Source: CAINVV01 sp038323575 (GTDB lineage Bacteria; Bacteroidota; Bacteroidia; Bacteroidales; Prolixibacteraceae). Taken from it: a stretch of DNA of 64,000 nt. The DNA lies in NCBI GenBank assembly GCA_038323575.1, contig JBBQHB010000016.1:8554-72553 (forward strand), given 5' to 3'. Position numbers and translations under genes: made by a program. This document shows positions 16,050-23,062 of this stretch, piece by piece. The stretch's first letter is position 1. The number at the start of each line of letters is the position of its first letter. A model generated the notes under the pieces. It made no database searches, was not told the origin of the DNA, and worked only from the letters and a program-made list of their open reading frames with translations.

Positions 16050-16988
16050 TCATTTAAGTCCAAACAGATGCCCCAGTGTTCTTTTTAGGCGCGCATATCC
16101 CGCCCGTTCTACTGCAGAGTTTTTGAAAAGTCGTTTGTACGTTGGCTTATCCAGCATTTGCCAGTTGTCTGCTGTCATTGCAAGCAGTTCCGGTTTGGGT
16201 TGAAATGCGGCCACCTCATGTTCCTTTGCTTTGCTGTTCCACGGGCATACCTGCTGGCAGATATCACAACCTACCAGGCGGTTCGAAAGGCTGCCGGTTA
16301 ATTGGTCAGGAATTGCCTCTTTGGTTTCGATGGTAAGGTAGGAGATGCACTTGCGGGCATCCAGCTGCTGAGGGGCGATAATGGCTCCGGTTGGACAGCT
16401 GTCCATACAGCGGCTGCAGGATCCGCAGAGATTGTTGCCGAACGGTTCATCATAAGCCAGTTCAAGGTCCAGTACCAACTCCCCGATGAAATGGAAACTG
16501 CCGGATTTCGGGTTGATCAGCAGGGTATGTTTTCCGATCCATCCCAAACCGGCTCTGCCGGCCAGTGACTTTTCCAGCAAGGGGGCCGAATCCACAAAAA
16601 CACGGCCTTCGCATGGCGCAAGCTCCTTCTGAATGTAGGCAAGCAACTTGTAAAGCAGCTCTTTCAGCACATGGTGATAATCTTTCCCCAGCGCATATTT
16701 CGAGATGACAGGGGCACCGGGGTCTTCCTGTTTCCGGTCGGTATAGTAGTTGAGAAGCACCGAAACCACAGACTTTGCACCCTCAACTAATTCGGCCGGG
16801 TTCACCCTTTTTTCAAAGTGGTTGGCCATGTAACCCATCGAGCCATGGTAACCCGATTCAAGCCATGCAGAAAGACGGGAGCTGTCCTCCTCCAACAGTT
16901 GGGCCTGCGAGATGCCACATGCAGAAAACCCGAGTTCTGAAGCTTTGGTTTTGATCAGTTGACTGAAGGCAGAAGGAGAGAAATCCAT
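16050..16988 (-). CDS. queG: Epoxyqueuosine reductase QueG
   Basis: The 312-residue protein is a cytoplasmic cobalamin-dependent iron-sulfur enzyme that reduces epoxyqueuosine to queuosine at position 34 of GUN tRNAs. Two 4Fe-4S ferredoxin-type clusters are visible, CGSCSRCMDSCPTGAI near 188-203 and CDICQQVCPWN near 241-251. The family block GRVFVDSAPLLEKSLAGRAGLGWIGKHT lies near 126-153. The length fits queuosine reductases without the extra HEAT domain. The nearest upstream genes are relics, so it probably starts its own transcript. The start ATG is only 3 bp from the edge of the decayed SRPBCC gene. Confidence 0.95.
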   Translation of the reverse strand: MDFSPSAFSQLIKTKASELGFSACGISQAQLLEEDSSRLSAWLESGYHGSMGYMANHFEKRVNPAELVEGAKSVVSVLLNYYTDRKQEDPGAPVISKYALGKDYHHVLKELLYKLLAYIQKELAPCEGRVFVDSAPLLEKSLAGRAGLGWIGKHTLLINPKSGSFHFIGELVLDLELAYDEPFGNNLCGSCSRCMDSCPTGAIIAPQQLDARKCISYLTIETKEAIPDQLTGSLSNRLVGCDICQQVCPWNSKAKEHEVAAFQPKPELLAMTADNWQMLDKPTYKRLFKNSAVERAGYARLKRTLGHLFGLK

Positions 16989-16990
16989 TT

Positions 16991-17234
16991 TTATTTCTTA
17001 AGAAAGTTAAATGCTCCTTTTCTCAAATTGATTCCATATTCGAGCCAGGCTTTCAGGCAGGCCAGGAAATTGACCCAGCCTTCTGTATTTTGTTTTACCC
17101 TCTTCCATTCGTCCGCTTCCTTTTGAAATGAAGTAGTTGGACATTTTTGCGGGATCGACAATTGCTTCATATACATCGTGCGGTGCTTTTTGTATCCGGA
17201 TAGCTGCTTTGATTATGAGTTTTGAAGGAGTCAT
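16991..17234 (-). pseudogene. SRPBCC/AHSA1-family gene with an internal deletion
   Basis: The first ~48 codons (from the ATG at 17234) encode the start of an AHSA1-like SRPBCC protein: IKAAIRIQKAPHDVYEAIVDP followed by MSNYFISKGSGRMEEGK. The typical C-terminal end of the same family, EGWVNFLACLKAWLEYGI then LRKGAF, appears at once in a different reading frame and runs to about 16991. The two ends meet around 17085-17095, so about 60-70 residues of the usual ~150 are missing and the frame is shifted. In the original frame translation would end after 75 residues. This is therefore a dead gene rather than a short new one. SRPBCC genes of this type often sit beside DoxX-like genes, and a DoxX relic lies 400 bp away. 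Confidence 0.8.
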
Positions 17235-17300
17235 ATTTTTCTGCTTTATTGCTGATGTTAAGTCATATTTTTTTTTAATCTCAGAAGCAAACCACCACCA

Positions 17301-17441
17301 TCACGTCCATGGCAGGGAGTCGGTATAAAATTTTGAGGTAGAAAGATCCGGCAGGATACTTTTTGAGACAGGCTGCGATCCGGCATTAGATAAAGTTCCC
17401 AAAAAAAGGGCGCAGGACAGGATGAAAAAACGGATTCTCAT
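17301..17441 (-). CDS. Short ORF with a signal-peptide-like start, unclear
   Basis: The frame encodes 46 residues. They start MRIRFFILSCALFLGTLSNA, which looks like a signal peptide or lipoprotein leader, then QPVSKSILPDLSTSKFYTD and stop at WT. The ORF is in the relic region between the AHSA1 and DoxX pseudogenes on the same strand. I do not recognise it. It may be the surviving 5' end of a secreted-protein gene whose remainder was lost, or chance. Confidence 0.3.
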   Translation of the reverse strand: MRIRFFILSCALFLGTLSNAGSQPVSKSILPDLSTSKFYTDSLPWT

Positions 17442-17577
17442 TTTTCAGCATTCGGTGGCAGGTAAGTTGTTTTATTGTTGCCAACCAGACTTTAAAGATA
17501 AGCAATTGCGGTGTTTAATTGTTGATGCATTATTTGTTGTACCGAACAAGAAAGAGCCGGATAAAAAAAGAAACGAA

Positions 17578-17607
17578 CAAAAAAAGAGACGGATTCAATC
17601 CGTCTCT
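17578..17607 (-). terminator. Intrinsic terminator after the DoxX relic
   Basis: On the minus strand, AGAGACGGAT, loop TGA and ATCCGTCTCT form a perfect 10-bp stem followed by seven T residues. It lies 30 bp beyond the stop of the truncated DoxX frame and reads in the same direction, so it is likely the original terminator of that gene. Confidence 0.8.
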
Positions 17608-17636
17608 ACTGTGAAATTTGATAAATTTTTTGCGAT

Positions 17637-17792
17637 TCAGGTTTTGGCGGTCTGCAGGAAATAACCAGGAAAGCCCAGGTGAACAAATCCATTTTTCATG
17701 GTTTCGTTGGTCAGATAGGAGTATGCGCTGAACAACATCATGGCCGAAACCAATCCGGTTGTGGTCCAAAAAATGATTTTATCTTTTTTCAT
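17637..17792 (-). pseudogene. Truncated DoxX-like membrane protein
   Basis: The frame from the ATG at 17792 gives 51 residues: a first transmembrane segment (IIFWTTTGLVSAMMLFSAYSYL) followed by VHLGFPGYFLQTAK. This is the H-L-G-F-P motif and the start of the second helix of DoxX-like four-helix membrane proteins, normally about 120-140 residues. Translation stops just after the point where the family continues with a second hydrophobic helix, and nothing of the remaining three helices is found before the terminator 30 bp on. A deletion between the gene body and its terminator is the simplest reading. Together with the AHSA1 relic it marks a decayed operon. Confidence 0.75.
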
Positions 17793-18044
17793 ATCACATT
17801 ATTTTTTTCAATGGTTACGAAAAATTGCATTGTTTGTTACAATCGATTCTTTCAGCGTCATTTAGGATCAATATCAGGATTAGAATCGGACATTTAAAAG
17901 CGGCATTTTGAGGTTAGAAAATCAATATAATTCGGCAATTTTAAATGGAGGAGGCTCTTTACCACATTTGCTCCTTTTCGTCCGAAAATGAGATACGGGC
18001 TACTTTACAGGGGCTGCCGCGTACGGTTGCCCGTTCGGCATATC

Positions 18045-18098
18045 TTTACCCCCGGTTAAAACCGAGGGCTACAATATTGGTCGCCGCTATGCGGCTCT
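18045..18098 (-). repeat. Double-hairpin element, copy 1 (3' of DUF59 gene)
   Basis: Read on the minus strand: hairpin GCCGC-ATA-GCGGC (18083-18095), linker containing AATATTGTAG, then a second hairpin CCCTCGGTT/AACCGGGGG with one mismatch. The same parts occur in the same order at 20461-20514 (minus) and 29533-29579 (plus). An octamer tract separates it from the stop codon of the DUF59 gene. The stretch 17793-18044 has no supportable gene. Confidence 0.7.
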
Positions 18099-18099
18099 T

Positions 18100-18273
18100 T
18101 GTCGTTCGGTCTCTCCGTCCTCCCAGTCTCCCCCTCGGCTCGCTCGGGGACCGGTTCTTCATATCTTCCAATCAATCCCTCGTCCAGTCGTCCAGTCGTC
18201 CCTTCACAGTTTCCCGTTTCACTCTCTCCGTCCACCATCGTTCCGTCGTCCCATCGTTCCGTCGTCCCGTCCT
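18100..18273 (-). repeat. Degenerate 8-bp tandem tract (GACGACGG family)
   Basis: On the coding strand of the upstream gene, directly after its TAA, the sequence runs in octamer steps such as GACGGGAC, GACGGAAC, GATGGGAC and GACGGAAC, later GGACGACT twice. On the plus strand it reads GTCGTCCC and ATCGTTCC units. Long open frames across it encode only Ser/Arg/Pro-rich low-complexity sequence and are not genes. Confidence 0.75.
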
Positions 18274-18576
18274 TTACATAAATCCCAGCTCCAGCCTCGC
18301 CTCTTCTGACATCATAGACTTGTCCCAGGCGGGATCAAAGGTTATTTCCACTTTGCATGCTTCGATGCCTTCAATTTTTTTGGTCATGTACTCCACATCG
18401 GCTACAATCATATCGGCAGCCGGACAGCCGGGGGCAGTGAGCGTCATCAGTACGGTGGCAGTATTATCTTCAACATCCACGTTGTAAATCAGTCCGAGGT
18501 CGTATACGTTGACTGGTATTTCGGGGTCAAAAACCTCTTTGAGGTTTGCTATGATCAGATCTATTCTTGGGTCCAT
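18274..18576 (-). CDS. DUF59/MIP18-family Fe-S assembly protein (SufT-like)
   Basis: The 100-residue protein starts at an ATG giving MDPRIDLIIANLKEVFDPEIP. A longer in-frame ATG at 18618 would overlap sufE and add non-conserved residues. Family marks are the DPEIPVNVYDLGLIY block near 17-31 and the conserved Cys in TAPGCPAADM near 57-66. DUF59 proteins assist Fe-S cluster maturation. As the last gene of a suf operon, 1 bp after the sufE stop, it is most likely the SufT-type factor. It is followed immediately by the octamer tract and a double hairpin. Confidence 0.9.
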   Translation of the reverse strand: MDPRIDLIIANLKEVFDPEIPVNVYDLGLIYNVDVEDNTATVLMTLTAPGCPAADMIVADVEYMTKKIEGIEACKVEITFDPAWDKSMMSEEARLELGFM

Positions 18577-18577
18577 G

Positions 18578-19009
18578 TTATTTTTTTTGTAGTGAGATTT
18601 GTTTGTAAGCCAAAGCATACAATTTAATTTGCTTGACCATCGCCATCAGTCCGTTTGAACGGGTAGGAGAGAGATGTTGTTTCAATCCGATTTCGTCGAT
18701 GAAGTAAGGGTCTGCATCAAGGATCTCCTGCGGTGTCCTTCCAGAAAAGACTTTCATCAGCAAGGCCACCAATCCCTTAACGATCAGGGCATCACTTTCC
18801 GCATCAAAAAACAGGTGATCACCTTCCATCCGCTGCTGCAGCCAGACTCTTGACTGGCAACCCCGGATCAGATTCTGGTCGACTTTGTAAGCTACGTCGA
18901 TGGGCGCGAGTTCGTTACCCAATTCGATCAGATAGGTGTATTTATCCATCCAGTCGTCGTAGACTGAAAAATCGGCGATAATAGCTTGTTGCTGTTCTTC
19001 GATGGTCAT
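18578..19009 (-). CDS. sufE: Cysteine desulfuration protein SufE
   Basis: The 143-residue protein accepts persulfide sulfur from SufS on a conserved cysteine, here in the block LIRGCQSRVWL near residues 47-57. It has the family opening with an N-terminal helix and YDDWMDKYTYLIELG, and the final block PTRSNGLMAMVKQIK. It lies 52 bp downstream of sufS and 1 bp upstream of the DUF59 gene in the minus-strand suf operon. Confidence 0.95.
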   Translation of the reverse strand: MTIEEQQQAIIADFSVYDDWMDKYTYLIELGNELAPIDVAYKVDQNLIRGCQSRVWLQQRMEGDHLFFDAESDALIVKGLVALLMKVFSGRTPQEILDADPYFIDEIGLKQHLSPTRSNGLMAMVKQIKLYALAYKQISLQKK

Positions 19010-19061
19010 CTTTTATGTTGGTTTAACTATTTGATTCATTGAATTTTAAATTCCATGATTA

Positions 19062-20279
19062 TTAAAACATCGATCGAATACGGGTAAGCGCTTCGGTGAA
19101 CCGGTCGATTTCTTCGATGGTGTTGTAAAAAGCGAAAGAGGCCCGGGTCATGGCTGTTATGTCATAATGGTCCATCACCGGGTCGGCGCATAACCTTCCG
19201 GTACGAACTGCAATGCCCAGCTGGTCCAGCAGCGTCCCAAGGTCGAAGGGATGTATCTGGTCCAGTTTAAAACAGATGACACCGGTTTTGGCGTGCGCTT
19301 CTCCGAATATTTGCAGGTTTCCCAGTGCCTTCATTTTTCCTGTTGCATAGGTCAGTAGTTGGTGTTCGTAAGCGGCAATGTTTTCTAAACCAATATTTTG
19401 CAGGTATTGTATGGCCGTTCCCATCGCAATGGCTCCGACGTAATGGGGTGTTCCGGCTTCAAATTTGTGGGGAAGTTCGTTGTAAGTGGTTTTTTCGAAG
19501 GTAACGCGGTCGATCATCTCACCTCCGCCCAAAAAAGGAGGCATAGCATCCAGAAAGGTGCGCTTCCCGTACAAAACGCCTATCCCGGTAGGGCCATAAA
19601 TTTTGTGTCCCGAAAAAGCAAAGAAGTCGCAGTCCAGATCCTGAACATCAATGGTAATATGCGGCACACTCTGGGCTCCGTCCACCAAAACAGGTATGTT
19701 GTGACGATGTGCCGCGGCGATCAGTTCTTTGACAGGATTAAGCGTGCCAAGCGTGTTGGATACATGTGCAACGGCAATTATTCTGGTCCGGTCCGAAATA
19801 AGTGTTTCGAGCAGTTCAGATTTTAATTCTCCGTTGTCGGCGAATGGTAAAACTTTGAGGATGGCATGATGACGTTCGCAGGCCATCTGCCAGGGTACGA
19901 TGTTGGCATGGTGTTCCATCTCCGTGACGATAATCTCATCTCCTTCGGAGAGGAATTTCTCACAAAAGGAGTGCGCGACCAGGTTGATTGATTCCGTTGT
20001 GCCGTGGGTGAAGATGATCTCTTCCCGTTCTTTGGCATGGATGAAATCTTTGACAATATCGCGGGCATATTCGTATGCTTCGGTTGTTTTAATGGCATGC
20101 GCATGGGTCCCGCGGTGGATGTTTGCATTGGTCAAAACAGAATATTCCCGGATTTTCTCAATAACAGCTAACGGACGTTGGGTTGTGGCCGCGTTGTCGA
20201 AATAGACCCACGGACGGTTGTTTACCTGCTGGTCAAGAATAGGGAAATCTTTTCTGATATTTTGAAAGTTAAGTGGCAT
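19062..20279 (-). CDS. sufS: Cysteine desulfurase SufS
   Basis: This 405-residue PLP enzyme removes sulfur from cysteine for Fe-S cluster assembly. Visible family elements are THGTTESINLVA near 90, VDGAQSVPHI near 198, the PLP lysine in FSGHKIYGPTG near 222 and the active-site cysteine in RTGRLCADP near 362-370. It is in the group II (SufS) class with a compact cysteine loop, which requires SufE, encoded next. The gene is separated from sufD by 560 bp of repeats, so either the operon transcript runs through them or sufS has a separate promoter. Four copies of the 9-mer TGAAATGTT lie 32 bp upstream of the start. Confidence 0.96.
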   Translation of the reverse strand: MPLNFQNIRKDFPILDQQVNNRPWVYFDNAATTQRPLAVIEKIREYSVLTNANIHRGTHAHAIKTTEAYEYARDIVKDFIHAKEREEIIFTHGTTESINLVAHSFCEKFLSEGDEIIVTEMEHHANIVPWQMACERHHAILKVLPFADNGELKSELLETLISDRTRIIAVAHVSNTLGTLNPVKELIAAAHRHNIPVLVDGAQSVPHITIDVQDLDCDFFAFSGHKIYGPTGIGVLYGKRTFLDAMPPFLGGGEMIDRVTFEKTTYNELPHKFEAGTPHYVGAIAMGTAIQYLQNIGLENIAAYEHQLLTYATGKMKALGNLQIFGEAHAKTGVICFKLDQIHPFDLGTLLDQLGIAVRTGRLCADPVMDHYDITAMTRASFAFYNTIEEIDRFTEALTRIRSMF

Positions 20280-20310
20280 TATCCGTTGAAATTAAATTTT
20301 GTTTCGAGTT

Positions 20311-20346
20311 TGAAATGTTTGAAATGTTTGAAATGTTTGAAATGTT
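20311..20346. repeat. Four perfect copies of 9-mer TGAAATGTT
   Basis: The unit TGAAATGTT is repeated four times without mismatch, ending 32 bp upstream of the sufS start codon. It lies in the probable 5' leader of sufS. As a perfect short tandem array it should be prone to slippage. Confidence 0.9.
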
Positions 20347-20460
20347 CCGTTATTCTCAACACATTACCTTCTCTATTCGTCTTTTGTTCCTTCCGTCCGA
20401 AACGAGAGGTCCTCATTTTTCTATTTGCTACCGCGGACGGTGTTCCATCTGCCTTCATAA

Positions 20461-20514
20461 CCCGGGGCTCCGCTTCGCTTTACCCCGGGCTACCTATATT
20501 TCTCCGCTACGCGG
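20461..20514 (-). repeat. Double-hairpin element, copy 2 (3' of sufD)
   Basis: On the minus strand: AGCCGCGTAGCGG hairpin (20504-20514), linker with ATATAGGTAG, then CCCGGGG (20483-20489) pairing with CCCCGGG (20461-20467) across a 15-nt loop. The order and orientation relative to the upstream gene match copies 1 and 3. Confidence 0.75.
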
Positions 20515-20599
20515 CTAAGCCCCAGATTTGCAAAACTTCATAACTCTTCGCCCTTTCGATTGTCTTCTCTTTTGGTGCTATGCGGGTGGAAATTTTGGA

Positions 20600-20834
20600 G
20601 ACGCACTCGCGCAGTCTCCAAGTCTCCCCCTCTCCTGGTCCTATTTTTGTCTTTCCGTCCCTCCGTCTTTCCGTCGTTTTCTACCACTCGCCCGGTTCTC
20701 CAAATCTCCCCCTCTCCCAGTCTTTTTTTTGGTCGTCCCGTCGTCCCGTCAGACGTCCCGTCGTCCAGTCATCCAGTCATCCAGTCGTCCCGTCGTGAAG
20801 TCGTCCCGTCGTCCCGTCGTCCCGTCGTCCCGTC
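20600..20834 (-). repeat. Degenerate 8-bp tandem tract after sufD
   Basis: On the plus strand the run 20760-20835 reads in strict 8-bp steps: GTCATCCA twice, GTCGTCCC, GTCGTGAA, then four GTCGTCCC. Further out the units change to GTCTTTCC/GTCCCTCC and GTCTCCAA/GTCTCCCC but keep the period. On the sufD coding strand these are GGGACGAC units starting 6 bp after the TAG stop. Confidence 0.85.
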
Positions 20835-20839
20835 TTTTT

Positions 20840-22210
20840 CTACCTGATGCATTCCAGTTTGCAATCATGGCACCTTGAAACTTCGCCCCTCAGCCTCTTG
20901 TTGACCAGCCTGTCGATGCTCTGACGAAGCTGTTCTACCCGAATGTTGGACAATACTTCATGGGCAAAGGCAAACATCAGCATAAGCCGGGCCTCTTTCT
21001 CATTGATTCCGCGGGTTTGGAGGTAAAACAATGCCTCTTCGTTGACCTGTCCGACAGTGGCCCCGTGCGAACATTTCACATCGTCGTTGTCGATGACCAG
21101 CTGCGGTTTGGTGTTCATCCTGGCGGCTTTGGTCATCAGTACGCTGTTGTTGCGCTGGTAGGCTTCTGTTTTTTTGGCTCCCGGCATCACATGGATTCTT
21201 CCGGTAAATGCCCCGGTCGAACTATCATCCAGAACATTTTTGAATATCTGGTTGCTGTGACAGGCAGGACTGGCGTGTTCGATCGAAGTATAATAGTCGC
21301 AATGCTGGTCTTTGTCGGTGAGGGAAAGCCCGAACAGCGAAGCATCCGCATGTTCTCCCGCCAAATCGACATGCAGGTGGTTGCGTGTAATGCCTCCGTG
21401 CAGGGAGATGGTATTTGTGATCAGTTGGGCGTTTCTCTCCTGACGGATAAAAAGTCCGTTGAGGTACGCTGTTCCGTTGTGCTGGTTTTGTATTCCGTAG
21501 ATATCAACAATGGCATTTTCAGCCATTTGAACTTCAGTCAAATAATTGGCTATATAACTGTAAACGGCAAGTGTATGGTCGCAAAACATCAGCTTGACCT
21601 GCGCATTTTTACCGACGATTACCAGGTTTCGAAGAGTTACATAAAGGTCCTCCTCGCTGCGAAGCAAGTTGATAATCTGGATTGGCTTTTCAATAATTAC
21701 ATTATCAGGGATATAGATAAAAATACCATCCTGGGCAAAGGCACCGTTGAGTGCAACCATTGGATCTTTGGAAGAATCTGCTACCGTCCCGTAATATTTT
21801 TCAACAAGCTCAATGTTCTCTTTTAAAGCACTTTTCATGCTTTTGATGATCGTCCCTTTCGGGAACTGATCGGTTTTGTTCTGGTCAAAATACCATCCGT
21901 TCACCTGGAATAAAACATGGGTATCGAACTCAGGTACATCGCAGGTAAAAACCTCCTGCATGTCAAAATCGAACGAGGTGGGATGGAAGGAACGGGTGAA
22001 ATTTTCCAGTGCAAACAGCTTCGTGAGGTCGGTATATTTGTAATTCTCGACCCTCCTGTCGGGAATCCCCATGCGCAGGAATGCTGCCATTGCCTGCTCA
22101 CGCTGAATTCTAAGGAAATCAGGTACCCCTTCATTTAAAAGCGCACTGTTCTCCAGAAACAGGTCGGCAAGCCGCTGATCGGCAGTTTCTATTGTTGTTC
22201 TCTCTGTCAT
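20840..22210 (-). CDS. sufD: Fe-S cluster assembly protein SufD
   Basis: This 456-residue protein is a beta-helix subunit of the SufBC2D scaffold. The ATG at 22210, 4 bp after the sufC stop, gives MTERTTIETADQRLADL. An upstream ATG at 22267 would lie inside sufC. Family regions are FLRMGIPDRRVENYKYTDL near 50 and, in the C-terminal half, KCSHGATVGQVNEEALFYL near 378-396 including the conserved His. The C-terminus ends with the typical RLRGEVSRCHDCKLEC. It lies between sufC and the repeat-rich spacer. Confidence 0.95.
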   Translation of the reverse strand: MTERTTIETADQRLADLFLENSALLNEGVPDFLRIQREQAMAAFLRMGIPDRRVENYKYTDLTKLFALENFTRSFHPTSFDFDMQEVFTCDVPEFDTHVLFQVNGWYFDQNKTDQFPKGTIIKSMKSALKENIELVEKYYGTVADSSKDPMVALNGAFAQDGIFIYIPDNVIIEKPIQIINLLRSEEDLYVTLRNLVIVGKNAQVKLMFCDHTLAVYSYIANYLTEVQMAENAIVDIYGIQNQHNGTAYLNGLFIRQERNAQLITNTISLHGGITRNHLHVDLAGEHADASLFGLSLTDKDQHCDYYTSIEHASPACHSNQIFKNVLDDSSTGAFTGRIHVMPGAKKTEAYQRNNSVLMTKAARMNTKPQLVIDNDDVKCSHGATVGQVNEEALFYLQTRGINEKEARLMLMFAFAHEVLSNIRVEQLRQSIDRLVNKRLRGEVSRCHDCKLECIR

Positions 22211-22214
22211 GGCT

Positions 22215-22967
22215 TTATTCTCCCAATTCTTTTTTGATCCAGTCGTATCCTTTCTCTTCCAGTTCAAGGACCAGTTCTTTGCCGTCCGATTTTACAATCT
22301 GTCCTTTGTAGAGAACATGTACAAAATCAGGAACGATATAATCCAGCAAACGCTGGTAATGTGTTACCACGATGGTTGCATTTTCGGGTTTTTTCAGCAT
22401 GTTGACGCCGTTTGCCACGATGCGGAGCGCATCGATATCGAGTCCGCTGTCGGTTTCATCGAGGATAGCAAGTTTTGGTTCGAGCATGGCCATCTGGAAG
22501 ATCTCGTTTTTCTTTTTTTCGCCACCTGAGAATCCTTCATTGACAGAACGGTTGGTCAATTGAGAGTCAATCTGCACCATCTCTTTTTTCTCGCGCATCA
22601 CCTTGAGGAAATCGCCGGCAGAAAGTTCTTTCAAATTGTGGTATTTGCGGGATTCGTTGACAGCGGTTTTCAAAAAGTTGATCATGCTGACTCCGGGAAT
22701 TTCTACCGGATACTGGAAACTCAGGAAGAGTCCCTCTTTGGCGCGGACATCGGCCGACATGGCGAGAAGATCTTTCCCGTCGAAAGTAACCTCTCCTTTG
22801 GTAACCTCAAAACTGGTGTTACCGGCCAGAACATGCGCCAATGTACTTTTTCCGGAACCGTTGGGTCCCATGATGGCATGTACTTCTCCGGCATTTATTG
22901 TCAGGTTGATGCCGCGCAGAATCTCTTTTCCCTCTACGCTTGCATGTAAATCTTTAATTATAAGCAT
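22215..22967 (-). CDS. sufC: Fe-S cluster assembly ATPase SufC
   Basis: The 250-residue ABC-type ATPase drives conformational change of the SufBCD scaffold in the cytoplasm. The Walker A is GPNGSGKST near 35-43. The Q-loop region is SFQYPVEIPG, where SufC proteins carry this F-Q-x-P sequence. The ABC signature is FSGGEKKKNE near 149-158, a SufC-specific form, and the Walker B is LAILDETDSGLD near 168-179. It is 95 bp downstream of sufB and 4 bp upstream of sufD. Confidence 0.97.
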   Translation of the reverse strand: MLIIKDLHASVEGKEILRGINLTINAGEVHAIMGPNGSGKSTLAHVLAGNTSFEVTKGEVTFDGKDLLAMSADVRAKEGLFLSFQYPVEIPGVSMINFLKTAVNESRKYHNLKELSAGDFLKVMREKKEMVQIDSQLTNRSVNEGFSGGEKKKNEIFQMAMLEPKLAILDETDSGLDIDALRIVANGVNMLKKPENATIVVTHYQRLLDYIVPDFVHVLYKGQIVKSDGKELVLELEEKGYDWIKKELGE

Positions 22968-23005
22968 CTTCTATATGGTTGAATAATTTGAGTTCTAATT
23001 AATAA

Positions 23006-23060
23006 ATTTTCGATTATTGGATTTTGGATTTTCGATTATTGGTCCCCGAGCGAGTCGGGG
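23006..23060 (-). repeat. Hairpin plus AATCGAAAATCC tandem motif between sufB and sufC
   Basis: On the minus strand, starting 2 bp after the sufB stop, a CCCCGA/TCGGGG hairpin (23044-23060) is followed by AATAATCGAAAATCC and a similar partial copy. The 14-mer CTCGCTCGGGGACC from this hairpin also occurs at 18139-18152 in the octamer tract. There is no T-run, and transcription must continue into sufC. Confidence 0.65.
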
Positions 23061-23062
23061 GG

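Larger units (their letters stand above)
20280..20839 (-). other. 560-bp repeat-rich spacer between sufD and sufS
   Basis: There is no gene here. From the sufD side it contains an octamer tract (about 20835 to 20600), a double-hairpin element (20514-20461), and about 110 bp of unremarkable sequence, then four 9-mers before sufS. The only long frames are Ser/Arg/Pro-rich translations of the tract. The spacer is unusually long for a suf operon, in which these genes are normally only a few bases apart. Confidence 0.8.

Noticed and set aside
17945..18487. Plus-strand frame of 180 codons rich in Ser, Arg and Pro
   Set aside because: It is a translation of the octamer tract and of the antisense of the DUF59 gene. 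The period of 8 bp produces low-complexity peptides in all frames.
20740..20835. Regular repeat array that could suggest CRISPR
   Set aside because: The units are 8 bp with no unique spacers, and no cas genes are present.
20528..20878. Overlapping Ser/Arg/Pro-rich frames between sufD and sufS
   Set aside because: They are translations of the tandem octamer tract and not genes.
20960..21826. Plus-strand frame of 288 codons
   Set aside because: It lies entirely antisense within sufD, whose protein is unambiguous.
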